Shown here piece after piece: positions 7,941-17,036 of a stretch of 64,000 nucleotides of DNA. The DNA is from DASUPK01 sp963736685 (lineage in GTDB: Bacteria; Actinomycetota; Thermoleophilia; Solirubrobacterales; 70-9). A program made the translations under genes and the position numbers. The stretch is taken from NCBI GenBank assembly GCA_963736685.1, contig CAVTPZ010000016.1, positions 95,061 to 159,060 of the forward strand, read 5' to 3'. Positions within the stretch are counted from its first letter, which is position 1; the number at the start of each line of letters is the position of its first letter. The notes beneath the pieces were generated by a model that worked only from the letters and a program-made list of their open reading frames with translations, was not told the DNA's origin and ran no database searches.

Positions 7941-9449
7941 ATGGAAGGCAAGGCGAAAACCGGTATCTCACCCACGCGCGCTGAGGATTTCCCTCAGTGG
8001 TTCCAGAGCGTGGTCCGCGACGCGGAGGTCGCGGAGCTCGATCACGTCCGCGGGGCGATGGTCATTCGCCCGTGGGGCTACGGGACCTGGGAGCTGATGC
8101 AGCGGGCGCTCGACGACGGCATCAAGGAGACCGGCGCCGAGAACGCCTACTTCCCCCTCTTCATCCCGCTGAGCTACTTCGAGGAGGAGGCCAAGCACGT
8201 GGAGGGCTTCGCCAAGGAGATGGCGGTCGTCACCCATCACCGGCTCGAGCAGGGACCCGACGGCAAGCTCCACCCCGCCGCGGAGCTTCCGGAGCCGCTG
8301 ATCGTGCGCCCCACCTCAGAGACGGTGATCGGCCGCTCCTTCGCCAAGTGGATCAACTCCTACCGTGACCTCCCTCTGCTGATCAACCAGTGGGCGAACA
8401 TCGTCCGCTGGGAGCTCCGCCCGCGGGTGCTGCTGCGGACCACCGAGTTCCTCTGGCAGGAGGGCCATACGGCCCATGCGAGCGAGGAGGAGGCCCTCGA
8501 GGAAACTCGGCGCATGCTCGGCGTGTACCGCGTGTTCGCAGAATCGGTGCTGGCCATCCCCGTCGTCCCGGGCGAGAAGCCCGAGTCCGAGCGATTCCCC
8601 GGCGCAGAGATCACCCTCTCGATCGAGGCGATGATGCAGGACGGCAAGGCTCTTCAGTCCGGCACCTCGCACTACCTTGGCCAGAACTTCTCCGGGGCGA
8701 TGGACATGGAGTTCACCGACGAGAACGGGGAGCGGAAGCTCTGCTACACGACCTCCTGGGGCGTCTCCACTCGGATGCTGGGGGCCCTGGTGATGACCCA
8801 CGGCGACGACAACGGCCTTCGGGTCCCGCCCCGGGTGGCCGCCAAGCAGGTGAAGATCGTCCCGATCACGCGCGACGATCCTGCGCCGGTGCTGGAGGCT
8901 GCGACCGCGTTGCGCGACGAGCTGGCGCGGCGCACCTGGATGGCCGTGCCGATCCGCGCGGAGGTCGACTCGCGCGACCGCAAGCCGGCGGAGAAGCGCT
9001 GGGAATGGATCCGCAAGGGTGTGCCCATCGTGATCGAGATCGGCGAGCGCGATATCGACCAGGGCGTCGTGACGATGACGCGCCGCGACGACGACGGCCT
9101 CACCCGCGACGCGATTCCGCGCGACGGCGCTGCCGACGCAGTGGTGGGAGTCCTCGGCGACATCCAGCTCGGCCTGTTCGAGGAGGCTGCCAAGCGCCTC
9201 CGCGAGCGGACGCGCGAGGACATCACGACGCTCGATAAGTTCCGCGAGTTCTTCTCCGGCGACGAGACCGACTCCGGCGGATTCGTCAAGGCGCCATGGA
9301 GCGAGGATCCCGAGACCGAGAAGACCATGGGCGAGCTGGGGGTCAGCGTCCGCTGCATCCCGTTCGACGAGACACTGCCGCCCGACGCGAGATGCGTGAT
9401 CACCGGTGGGCCTGCGAAGGTCGTCGCGATCTTCGCCAAGGCTTACTGA
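7941..9449 (+). CDS. proS: Prolyl-tRNA synthetase (archaeal/eukaryal-type)
   Basis: 502 residues, the length of type-3 (archaeal/eukaryal-like) ProRS without the bacterial editing insertion. Class II motifs are visible: PTSETVIGRSFAKWINSYRD, NQWANIVRWELRPRVLLRTT, EFLWQEGHTAHAS and a motif-3-like WGVSTRMLGALVMTHGDD. A HisRS-like anticodon-binding domain follows, and the protein ends in a C-terminal Tyr (VVAIFAKAY), a hallmark of this type. It attaches proline to tRNA-Pro in the cytosol. In the C-terminal zinc-type domain only two of the usual four Cys remain (VRCIPF, ARCVIT). The ATG at 7941 starts ME(G)KAKTGISPTRAEDFPQW, the expected N-terminus. Confidence 0.95.
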   Translation: MEGKAKTGISPTRAEDFPQWFQSVVRDAEVAELDHVRGAMVIRPWGYGTWELMQRALDDGIKETGAENAYFPLFIPLSYFEEEAKHVEGFAKEMAVVTHHRLEQGPDGKLHPAAELPEPLIVRPTSETVIGRSFAKWINSYRDLPLLINQWANIVRWELRPRVLLRTTEFLWQEGHTAHASEEEALEETRRMLGVYRVFAESVLAIPVVPGEKPESERFPGAEITLSIEAMMQDGKALQSGTSHYLGQNFSGAMDMEFTDENGERKLCYTTSWGVSTRMLGALVMTHGDDNGLRVPPRVAAKQVKIVPITRDDPAPVLEAATALRDELARRTWMAVPIRAEVDSRDRKPAEKRWEWIRKGVPIVIEIGERDIDQGVVTMTRRDDDGLTRDAIPRDGAADAVVGVLGDIQLGLFEEAAKRLRERTREDITTLDKFREFFSGDETDSGGFVKAPWSEDPETEKTMGELGVSVRCIPFDETLPPDARCVITGGPAKVVAIFAKAY

Positions 9450-9488
9450 AGCCTGACCATCTCCTAAGAGAAATCTCGTGTTCGACGG

Positions 9489-9516
9489 CTCCGATCGGAG
9501 TAACCTCGACTCGAGG
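9489..9516. promoter_or_regulatory. Two adjacent palindromes upstream of the cytochrome b6 operon
   Basis: A perfect 12-base palindrome CTCCGATCGGAG (9489-9500) is followed by the near-palindrome CCTCGACTCGAGG (9504-9516). They lie about 62-90 bases before the first gene of the operon, in the 128-base gap after proS, and may be an operator or a leader structure. No clear -10/-35 pair is visible, so the assignment is weak. Confidence 0.3.
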
Positions 9517-9577
9517 GGGAAGGAACTCAACTGCGGAACGACGGCACTAGGTGTCGGCGAGCTGCAAGGAGGTCCGT

Positions 9578-9781
9578 TTGAGAGATATGGCGTCGCGCCT
9601 CAGGCCGTTCCGAGGTGGCTTGGCGGCTCCCGCGATCTTCAATCTCAACGGGCCAGCCCATTACGTCCACTGGCATTTCTTCCAGATGTCGGTGGCGAAC
9701 CTCATCGTGATCGGGTTGATGATCGTCGTCTTCATCCTGGCGATCGCCCTTCCCTTCCCCAAGCGGGAGATCGAGGAGTGA
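9578..9781 (+). CDS. Small single-TM subunit of a cytochrome b6-type complex
   Basis: About 67 residues with the N-terminal stretch NLNGPAHYVHWHFFQMSVAN and one membrane helix (LIVIGLMIVVFILAIALPFP) ending in PKREIEE. AAGGAGGT lies 5 bases before the TTG at 9578; the ATG three codons on (9587) is an alternative. Its TGA overlaps the GTG of the next gene, the cytochrome b6-like subunit, so it is very probably translated with it and part of the same membrane complex. I do not recognise a named family. The His residues before the helix (HYVHWH) are notable but no ligand role is established. Confidence 0.7.
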   Translation: MRDMASRLRPFRGGLAAPAIFNLNGPAHYVHWHFFQMSVANLIVIGLMIVVFILAIALPFPKREIEE

Positions 9782-10422
9782 GCCCCGCACAGGAGAAGCG
9801 GATGTGGACCGAGCGGGTGCGCTCCCGCGCCGTCGGAGCACTCCCACCGGAGAAGCTCCTGCCGGATCGACAGCCCGCCTATGTGTCGTCGTGGATCTAC
9901 GTCTTCGGGGTCGCCACGATCGCGGCGCTGATCGTCGTGATCGGCTCTGGCGTGATCCTTGGGCTCAAGGGTCCCGCCTGGTGGCATGAATCCGGCGTCG
10001 GGAAGTTCTTCAACAGCATCCACCTCTGGGGCGTGGAGGTGTTCTTCTTCACGATGGTCGTGCACCTATGGGGGAAGTTCTTCATGGGCGCGTGGCGGGG
10101 CGGCAGAGCGTGGGTCTGGGTGACCGGCGCAATCCTCTTCCTGGTCTCGATCGGCACCGCGTTCACGGGGTACCTCTCGCAGCAGAACTTCGACTCGCAG
10201 TGGATCGCCAGCGAGGGGAAGGACGGTCTCAATTCGGTTGGGATCGGCGCCTTCTTCAACGTCATCGACTTCGGCCAGATGTACACGTGGCACGTCATCC
10301 TGCTCCCAGTCGCCGTGGTGGCGATCGTCGCCGGGCACGTGCTGCTCGTCCGCAAGCACGGCGTGGTTCCGCCCTATGCGGCGAAGGTTGCCGCGGCGCG
10401 GGCGGCGGAGGAGACCGGGTGA
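9778..10422 (+). CDS. Cytochrome b6-like (N-terminal cytochrome b) subunit
   Basis: 214 residues, four membrane helices. Both heme-ligand His pairs are present: SIHLWGVEVFFFTMVVHLWG (H-x13-H) and WHVILLPVAVVAIVAGHVLL (H-x14-H, the spacing of b6 rather than mitochondrial b). A quinol-site segment TAFTGYLSQQNFDSQW replaces the usual TGYSLPWDQ. It corresponds to the b6 half of a quinol:cytochrome c/plastocyanin-type oxidoreductase in the cell membrane. The start GTG overlaps the stop of the small upstream gene (GTGA), and its own stop overlaps the next gene in the same way. No Rieske protein or cytochrome c is encoded nearby. Confidence 0.85.
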   Translation: MSPAQEKRMWTERVRSRAVGALPPEKLLPDRQPAYVSSWIYVFGVATIAALIVVIGSGVILGLKGPAWWHESGVGKFFNSIHLWGVEVFFFTMVVHLWGKFFMGAWRGGRAWVWVTGAILFLVSIGTAFTGYLSQQNFDSQWIASEGKDGLNSVGIGAFFNVIDFGQMYTWHVILLPVAVVAIVAGHVLLVRKHGVVPPYAAKVAAARAAEETG

Positions 10423-11383
10423 GTACTCGGGAAGCCCGATCCCGCCCCACTCGAGTCGAAGGATTGGGAGGGCCCTTACATCCGCTACGACTTGGTCAAG
10501 GAGTTCGTCGTGGCCCTGGCCGTGATCGTCGCGCTGGTCGTCGTGCTCGCGATCCTCTTCTCCTCGCCCGATGACAAGCCGGTCACGATCCAGCAGTGGG
10601 CGAGGACCGATCCGGGGGACTTCGCCGCCACGGCTGTGACGGAGCTCGACGGCTCGAGCGAGGTCGCCACATACGGCGCTCCCGTATACCCACACGCCGG
10701 ACACGGGACAGAAGATCGGCCCGCTCAATCTGCAGAGTGCGGCCGGAGTCCACTATCCGATCAACACCAGCAATGACTTCGTGCTCAATCCGCTGCGCAG
10801 CATTCCCGGCGACGCGGTTCTGACCAAGGCTCTCCAGGAGTATCAGGCGGCGTCCCCGGCCCAGCAGAAGGCCTGGACCGATGCCTATACGAAGGGGCTC
10901 GACGGCGCCAAGTTCCCCGGTGGCATTCCCCAGCTGCCGCCCGGCGACTACGGGCCGGTCGCCCCGATGATGGCTTCCCTGGCCGGCCTGGCCGCCACCG
11001 GTGGCCTCGACGGCGCCCTGCTCAACGCGAATCAGTTCTACCAGACGAACTACACGAAGCCGCTCCTCTTCCTCTCGGGCGGCGACTACTTCGAGAGCCG
11101 AGCCGACGATCAGCATCTGCTCGGCACCCAGTGGGGAATGATGAACGAGACCGGGAGCTATCCCGGTCAGGTCTGGCTCTGGCTCTACACGTTCTGGTAC
11201 CAGATCGCCCCGTTCAACACATCCGACAACGCGGACGCCCAGATCTGGGCGCTGATGATGCTTCTGTCGCTGGCTTTCATCTGCATCCCGGTCATTCCCG
11301 GGCTGCGGAGCCTGCCTCGCCATCTCGGGGTTCACCGCCTGATCTGGCGCGATCACTACCGCCGGGTCGAGGATCGCGGCTGA
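10419..11383 (+). pseudogene. Divergent PetD-like / cytochrome b C-terminal subunit, frame broken twice (probable sequence error)
   Basis: Reading from the GTG at 10419 (GTGA overlap), removing one G near 10428-10430 and one C near 10682 gives a single protein of about 320 residues. It starts MSTRKPDPAPLESKDWEGPY, then one TM helix (VVALAVIVALVVVLAILFSS) and PDDKPVTIQQWARTDPGDFA. This resembles the first part of cytochrome b6f subunit IV, where helix E is followed by ADPFATPLEILPEWY, but the PEWY quinol motif is replaced by VTELDGSS. A long extracytoplasmic loop of about 150 residues and further C-terminal hydrophobic segments follow, ending IPGLRSLPRHLGVHRLIWRD. The PetD relation is my inference from weak similarity and gene order. 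Confidence 0.6.
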
Positions 11384-11432
11384 GATCCGCCCGCTCCAAT
11401 CCCGGCGGTGCTCCGACCCGTATATCGGACAG

Positions 11433-12331
11433 ATGAGAGAGGGATCGAGTCCTGCGCCTTGCTCTCGCGGCCTGGCTCTGTCCCTGCTCGCAATCCCGGC
11501 AGCCGCCCAGGGCACGGTCACGATCGGCAGCGGGCTGCGGCGAGCCGCGAACGCCTCCACCGGTGGTTGCGTCGGCGGGACGTGCACCCTCGCCATCGGT
11601 GCTCTCGACACGGATCGTCAGGCCGCGGATGGCATCAGCCTCGCCGGTCAACGGCACGGTCACGACCTGGCGGATCGGCGCAGGAACCACGTCGGCCCGG
11701 CTGCCCTCAGGGTGGTTCACCCACTCGCCGGCGGTCTCTACACAGCGGGGGTGCCACCGCCCCAGATGACTGCCGCGCGCCGAACGCGATCAGCACATAT
11801 CCCGCGCAGCTGCCGATCCAGCAGGGTGACCTGATCGGCGTCGACTGCTGCGGAGCCGGCGGCGCCACGTTCTTCACGACCTCGAGTCCGCAGACGACAG
11901 GCTCGATTTCGAGCCGGGCCCGCTGGCGGCGAGGGCCCCGGAACCGCCCCGCCGGCAGCGACACACTTCGAGGTGCTCGATCAACGCGGACATCGAGCCG
12001 ACCTCAGCGTTCACGGTCAGCAAGGTGAGAGGGAAGAGGGGCGGCGCGACTCAGCTGACGGTGCAGCTGCCGAACTCCGGAACCCTGGTCGCCGGGGATC
12101 CGCATGACTACGCGCTCGGCGCCCTGGGAAACAAGGCGCTCCTGCTGAAGCCCGGCGTTGCCGACGGCGGGCCCGGGTCCGTGAGCGTGACCGCCGTCCC
12201 ACACAGGCGCGCCCGCGCGACATCCTGCGCGGCGAGGCCGGCTCAAGGTGCCCATCAAGATGCTCTTCACGCCGACCGGCGGGCTGCCGGCCGCCGTCAG
12301 ACGGCTGAAGGTCAAGCTCGAGGGTAGCTAG
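11433..12331 (+). pseudogene. Secreted beta-rich protein with C-terminal 'FTPTGG' repeat domain, multiply frameshifted (probable sequence error)
   Basis: Pieces in all three frames line up into one secreted protein: a signal-like start (GLALSLLAIPAAAQG), TVTIGSGLRRAANA, then TPYAQLPIQQ-type text (YPAQLPIQQGDLIGVDCCGA), INADIEPTSAFTVSKVRGKR, GATQLTVQLPNSGTLVAGD, and LKVPIKMLFTPTGGLPAAVR before the TAG at 12331. At least five frame changes are needed. The central part matches the plan of the 13748 and 31348 genes here (IQQGDLIGVD versus IKQGDAIGVA). The C-terminal repeat type is common in Thermoleophilia surface proteins. The stop shares CTAG with the convergent ispG stop, which supports 12331 as the true end. 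Confidence 0.55.
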
Positions 12332-13634
12332 GTGCGGGTGAAGCGTCGTCCGGCCATGGGCGACGCTTCCTCGTCCAGCGCTGGCGCGCTTGCCGGGCTT
12401 GGAACGGCTCGCCGTAAGGAAGTCCGGGCCCGGAGTCGGTCCATCCGCTCGGGAGGCCTCGGCCTCCATCTGGGCGATGCGCTCGGGGGTGAGCTCGCCG
12501 GCGTTCTCCTCCTCGATCCGCGCGAGCCAGTCCGCGCCCTCTCGGGCCTTGTCCTCCTCGACCTGCACCTCGCCGCGGTCGAGCGACTTGTCGATCTCGG
12601 CGAACAGGGCGTCGACCAGCTCGCCCTGCTTCACCTTCCGCAGCGGCTTGCCGTGGGAGAAGATCAGGCCCTCGTCCTTGGCGCCGGTGATCCCGAAGTC
12701 CGCGTGAGAGGCCTCGCCGATCCCGTTGACGGCGCAGCCGAGGACGGCGACCTCGACCGGCTCGGTCGTAGGCCTCCAGGCGCTCCTCGATCTCGGCGAC
12801 CACCGTGTCCATGTCGAACTGGAGGCGGCCGCAGGTCGGGCAGGCGATCAGCACGGGGCCGCGCTCGCGCAGCTGCAGCGCCTTGAGGATCTCCCAGGCC
12901 GACCTTGACCTCCTCCTCGGCGTGGAAGGTGGAGAGGCAGATTCGGATCGTGTCCCCCACCCCGTCGGCCAGCAGCGTGCCGAGGCCGACGGAGGACTTG
13001 AGCGAGCCCGACCACTTCGTGCCCGCCTCTGTGATTCCCAGGTGGATCGGGTAGGGGACCTTCTCGGCCAGCAGCCGGTTGGAGGCGATCGTGTTCGGCA
13101 CGTTGGTCGACTTGATCGAGATCTTGAAGTTCTCGAAGTCGAGCCGACTCCATCAGCTCGACGAACTCGACGCCGGCCTGAACCAGGGCCTCGACGGAGT
13201 TCTGCCGCTCCAGCTCGTGCAGGTGCTTGGGCAGCGAGCCGGAGTTGACCCCGATCCGCATCGGGACGTTCCCGCTTGGTCGCGTTCTCCGCCACCTCGG
13301 CGACCTTCTCGGGGCCGCCGATGTTCCCCGGGTTGAGGCGGATGCAGTCCGCGCCCGCGTCGATCGCCTTCAGCGCGAGGGTGTGGTTGAAGTGGATGTC
13401 GGCGATCACCGGGATCGGCGATCCTTGACGATGTCTTCAGGGCCTCGACGTCCTTGTCGCGCGGGACGGCGACGCGGACCAGGTCGGCGCCGGCGTCGGC
13501 GACCGTGCGGATCTGTTCCATGGTCGCCTGAGGTTCGCCGTCTCGGTCTTGCACATCGTCTGCACGGCGACCGGTGCGCCGCCCCCGATGGGGACGTCAC
13601 GCACGAAGATCTGGCGCTTCGAGGCCACGGCCAC
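12328..13634 (-). pseudogene. ispG: 4-hydroxy-3-methylbut-2-enyl-diphosphate synthase, about 8 frameshifts (probable sequence error)
   Basis: Fragments in three frames assemble into a full IspG (GcpE): VASKRQIFVRDVPIGGGAPV, TMEQIRTVADAGADLVRVAV, PVIADIHFNHTLALKAIDAG, MRIGVNSGSLPKHLHELER, HLGITEAGTKWSGSLKSSVG and the 4Fe-4S part CPTCGRLQF then a GCAVNGIGEASHADFGI segment. The three cluster Cys and the Glu are all present. It performs the penultimate MEP-pathway step, making HMBPP. Breaks fall near 13.53, 13.43, 13.41, 13.27, 13.15, 12.90, 12.77 and 12.39 kb; each is repaired by adding or removing one base. Start is taken as the GTG at 13634. Since this is normally essential in MEP-only bacteria and dxr is intact, sequence error is the best reading. 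Confidence 0.85.
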
Positions 13635-13695
13635 AGGGTAGCCATGGGGGGTTTCGGGGCGTTTCGCGTTCGTGAATCGGGCGTTGCGGTGCAAT

Positions 13696-13717
13696 TGGCG
13701 ATCTGGGAAGATCGCCA
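13696..13717. promoter_or_regulatory. Inverted repeat upstream of a secreted-protein gene
   Basis: Arms TGGCGATCT (13696-13704) and AGATCGCCA (13709-13717) are perfectly complementary with a GGGA loop. The element lies 30 bases before the ATG at 13748 and just before AGGAGGGA. It may be an operator or a 5' leader hairpin; no regulator can be named. Confidence 0.4.
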
Positions 13718-13747
13718 CTCCAGGAGGGATCGACCAAAGGGGATCTG

Positions 13748-14520
13748 ATGAATCGCACACGGATTCGCACCATCTCGCTCATTGCGGGCCTTGCTGCCGC
13801 CGCTGGCTGTCTGCTTCCGGCGGGTGCGGCGGCTGACACCGCGAAGATCGGGTAGCACGCTCGGCCATGCGGCATCGGGCACTGGTGAGCTCTGCACGAA
13901 CTGCGTGGGCGTGCAGCGGGCCCAGGCCGGCGGCAACTCGCCGCTTCCGCTGGTCTCCCCCGCAAATGGCGTGGTCACCGAGTGGGCGGTGCGAACGAGC
14001 GATCCCGGCGCGACCTACAACCTCCGGATCCTGCGCCCCATCAACAACTCTTCCTACACCGGCGTCGGTGTCAGCCCGAATGTCGGTGGTTCCCCCGCTG
14101 ACGACCGACAGCGTGCTGATCAACCCCGTCTCGCTTCCCATCAAGCAGGGGGACGCGATCGGAGTGGCGATCAGCGGCAGCGCGGGCGGACTGCCCTCCT
14201 GGCCGGACAACGTCAATTCGGACGTCGTCGGCTACGTGCCCGGCTTCGCAAACGGGGCCGCCTCGGGCAACTTCACTGACATCCCCGGCCACGAGCTCCT
14301 GATCCAGGCGACGGTCAGCTTCTGCAAGGTGCCCGACGTGCACAAGCAGAAGAAGGTCAACGCGAAGACTGCGCTGACCAACGCGGACTGCGGCATCAAG
14401 GTGAAGAAGAAGGAAACGCACAAGAAGAAGTTCCGGGGCAAGGTCCTGAAGCAGAAGGTCGCGCCGGGAACCACCTCCGCGCCCGGCACCGTCGTGCCGA
14501 TCGTGATCGGTCAGAAGTAA
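13748..14520 (+). pseudogene. Secreted protein with C-terminal PASTA-like domain, frame broken twice (probable sequence error)
   Basis: The first frame gives a signal peptide (TISLIAGLAAAAGCLLPAGA AADTAKIG) and stops at a TAG near 13853. One base removed there continues as STLGHAASGTGELCTNCVGV and NLRILRPINNSSYTGVGVSP. A second break near 14.085 kb leads to VSLPIKQGDAIGVAISGSAG. The C-terminal 65 residues look like a PASTA domain: CKVPDVHKQKKVNAKTALTN, ADCGIKVKKKETHKKKF, then VAPGTTSAPGTVVPIVIGQK. PASTA domains bind peptidoglycan-type ligands in kinases and PBPs; here it ends an otherwise secreted protein. The middle is related to the 31348 gene. Exported location is inferred. Confidence 0.6.
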
Positions 14521-14544
14521 CGAGGATCCAGTGAGGCTTCAAGG

Positions 14545-15296
14545 ATGAACCGCTGCCTCACTCGCATCGCGAGCTCACGGCCGCGCTCGCGTTAACGGCC
14601 ACCGCAGGCCATCGCGATCGAGCGCGAGTGGTGCGCCGCAGCTGCTGATCCGCGAGGTGCACCGAGGTACGGCGCTCCAGAGCGACTACGTCGAGCTCCA
14701 GATGACCGCTGACGGCCAGAACACGCTCGCCGGCAACTACATCGACATCCTTCTGGCCGACGGTCAGGCGGGGGCGGAGTACGAGCTGCCCAACGTCGCG
14801 AACGGCCAGAACCAGCGCACCGTGCTGATCGGGAACACGGGGGTGATCGGGGCGGACTTCACGAACGCCGGCGTCGTCCTGCAGACGGATGGCGGCGTCT
14901 GCCTCGACAGCCCACATGGGCTACGACGGCGCCGGCGGCTTCGACTGCGCCGCCTGGGGCAATTTCACGGGGACCACGCACCCGCTCTCGTCGCCCGCCC
15001 TGCCGACGGTGCTCGGCGGAGTCGGTCTGGCCACTGGCCAGACACTCCAGCGAACCATTGCTCGGGGCTGTCCGACGGCGGTTGATGCGGCCGACGACAC
15101 GAACCGCACCGTCGACGACTTCTCGCTGATCCCGACGCCCAATCCGCGCGGCAACGGGCTCGTCCCGAGCGAGAGCCTCTGTACCGGAACCGGTGCGAAA
15201 CCGACGGGCACAGCGACGAGCAAGAAGTGCAAGAAGAAGAAGCACCGTTCGGCCGGGACGGCCAAGAAGAAGAAGTGCAGGAAGAAGAGGCACTAG
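14545..15296 (+). pseudogene. Secreted protein with basic Cys-containing tail, frameshifted (probable sequence error); paralogue of the next gene
   Basis: The start MNRCLTRIASS and a hydrophobic signal (LTAALALTATAG) are in different frames, broken near 14.57 and 14.615 kb. The main body LLIREVHRGTALQSDYVELQ runs to about 14.905 kb, where one extra C shifts to HMGYDGAGGFDCAAWGNFTG. The rest reads TIARGCPTAVDAADDTNRTV and TPNPRGNGLVPSESLC. It aligns with the following gene throughout (SYVEIQM, DCVSWGNFSA, ITAGCPALLELSDDTNDSSA). The tail KKCKKKKHRSAGTAKKKKCR is extremely basic with two Cys. The body loosely resembles a lamin-tail-like surface domain (IREV...YVELQ); this is uncertain. Confidence 0.6.
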
Positions 15297-15335
15297 CCGG
15301 GTAAATCCCTTTTCACCCCCGGCTCGTAGCAGTCA

Positions 15336-16106
15336 GTGGTGAGGAGGAGACGGCGCACCTTTGCAGCTGCCCTGACGTTCGCGTTGCTCGGCGTGCTCAT
15401 GACCGCCACGGCCGCCAGCGCCACCTTTCACCTCATGAAGATCCGTGAGATCTCGCCGGGCGCGGACGGCCAGGACGACAGCTACGTCGAAATCCAGATG
15501 TACGCGCCGTTCCAGAACTTCCTGGGCGGCGGAGCGATGCTGCTGCGCTGCAACAGCGACTGCTCGAGCAAGACCACCTTTTCGCCGTTCGCGAACGTGG
15601 CCCACGGGGACACCCAGGACACGGTCCTGTTCGGGGATGGCGGGATTGCCGGCGGCAGCAAGGACTTCCACGTCGACCTCAACCTCGATCAGATCAAGCC
15701 CGGCGGCGCCGTCTGCTACCTGAGCGAACCGGGCTTCACCGATTGCGTCTCGTGGGGCAATTTCAGCGCCAACGCGAGCCTGACCGCCTCCGGAGGGACG
15801 TCGGCCAATCCGGGAACGCCAGCGCCGGCGCTCACGTCGGGGATGGCTCTCCGACGTTCGATCACGGCCGGGTGCCCCGCGCTGCTCGAGTTGAGCGACG
15901 ACACCAACGACAGCTCGGCTGACTTCCAGGCGGCCACGCCGAACCCTCGCCCCAACTCAATCGCTCCGACGGAGACCTCCTGCGGGCCAAGCGGAGGCGG
16001 TGGCTCCTCGACACCCCCGCGTGCCGCGACGCCGTCGAAGAAGAAGTGCAAGAAGGCGAAGAAGCGCGCGGCGGCGGCGAAGAAGTGCAAGAGGAAGCGG
16101 AAGTAG
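15336..16106 (+). CDS. Secreted protein with basic two-Cys tail (lamin-tail-like body)
   Basis: 256 residues, intact. A signal peptide (FAAALTFALLGVLMTATAAS) follows an Arg-rich start MVRRRRR. The body FHLMKIREISPGADGQDDSY, VEIQMYAPFQNFLGG, NVAHGDTQDTVLFGDGG resembles a lamin-tail/LTD-like beta sandwich (weak). Cys pairs (LLRCNSDCSS, VCYLSE, DCVSWG) could form disulfides outside the cell. The tail SKKKCKKAKKRAAAAKKCKR is strongly basic. The gene is the intact member of a tandem pair with the 14545 gene. It ends immediately before the stop of the convergent deacetylase gene. Function unknown; a surface or wall-associated role is inferred. Confidence 0.75.
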   Translation: MVRRRRRTFAAALTFALLGVLMTATAASATFHLMKIREISPGADGQDDSYVEIQMYAPFQNFLGGGAMLLRCNSDCSSKTTFSPFANVAHGDTQDTVLFGDGGIAGGSKDFHVDLNLDQIKPGGAVCYLSEPGFTDCVSWGNFSANASLTASGGTSANPGTPAPALTSGMALRRSITAGCPALLELSDDTNDSSADFQAATPNPRPNSIAPTETSCGPSGGGGSSTPPRAATPSKKKCKKAKKRAAAAKKCKRKRK

Positions 16107-17024
16107 CTACGCCCCGGCCTGCTGGAGCTTTCGCAGCATGCCGCTGACACCGTCCGAGCCGTCCACCCTGACCCGCTTCAGCGTGTACTTCTCGTTCTTG
16201 GAGGCGAGCCCCTCGTCCGTGGTCGTCGCCCCCAGGTAACCGGCGTCGCGAACCGCCCGGATCGCCTGGTCGTCGTAGCGGCCCGACGGGTAGCAGAAGA
16301 AATTGACCGGCTGGTGGAAGCGCTGCTGGAGCATCCTGCGCGATCCGGCGACCTCGCTTGTGAGCTGCGCTCCGCTCGCCTGGGAGACGTCGACGTGGTT
16401 GATGGTGTGGGAGTCGAGCTCCCAGCCGTCGTTGATCATCGTCTGAACCATCTGGTTGCTGAGCTCGGCGTTCGGCTGGCCGATCCGGCCGGAGATCGCG
16501 TTCAGGACTCCCGGCCAGCCGAGCTTTCTGAGCTCGGGTCGGGCGTAGACATACTGGCTGCGGTAGCCGTCGTCGAAGGAGACGACCACGGGCTTCGGCG
16601 GCAGCTTGCCGCCCCGAAGCCAGGCGTCATAGACCTGGTTGAGGCTCACGCCCGCGTAGCCCTGCTCCCGGAGCGTCTCCATCTGCTGGGTGAAGGTCTT
16701 CGGATCCACGTAGAGCTCCGGCAGCCGCGCTCCGGAGGGCGGCTCCGAGATCACGTGGTACATCAGGATGGGCACCGGCTTGACGGACTGAACGAGGTTG
16801 TTCCCCGGTGGCGGACCGAGACCGCCGCGCGCCAGCTTCGGCGCCCCTCCCCCTCTCTCGGACGCTCCGCCGGCGCCGGCCCCGACGATGGCGCCGAACA
16901 CGGCGCTCGCGAGCGCGGCGACGACCAGCGCGTTTCGGCGGCGAAGTGCCGCTCGGCGCCGCTTCTCCTGTAGGACGCGGCGCCGTCGCCGCTCGTGAAG
17001 TCGCTCAGCCCGGGTGGCTGGCAA
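16107..17024 (-). CDS. Polysaccharide deacetylase (NodB domain), membrane-anchored
   Basis: 305 residues. A very basic N-terminus leads into a signal anchor at about residues 31-53 (ALVVAALASAVFGAIVGAGA). The catalytic NodB domain begins PILMYHVISEPPSGARLPEL. It contains SFDDGYRSQY (catalytic base Asp and metal Asp) and DSHTINHVDVS (H-x3-H metal ligands), then FFCYPSGRYDD and the C-terminal strands. It removes acetyl groups from a cell-envelope polysaccharide or peptidoglycan outside the membrane. The predicted start is TTG at 17024, 12 bases after the fadD stop, so it is likely co-transcribed with fadD. Confidence 0.85.
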   Translation of the reverse strand: MPATRAERLHERRRRRVLQEKRRRAALRRRNALVVAALASAVFGAIVGAGAGGASERGGGAPKLARGGLGPPPGNNLVQSVKPVPILMYHVISEPPSGARLPELYVDPKTFTQQMETLREQGYAGVSLNQVYDAWLRGGKLPPKPVVVSFDDGYRSQYVYARPELRKLGWPGVLNAISGRIGQPNAELSNQMVQTMINDGWELDSHTINHVDVSQASGAQLTSEVAGSRRMLQQRFHQPVNFFCYPSGRYDDQAIRAVRDAGYLGATTTDEGLASKNEKYTLKRVRVDGSDGVSGMLRKLQQAGA

Positions 17025-17036
17025 AGGCGGTCCCGC

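Noticed and set aside
12328..13634. ispG as a true pseudogene
   Set aside because: All catalytic Cys and substrate motifs are intact across the fragments, the breaks are single bases, and the pathway is otherwise present.
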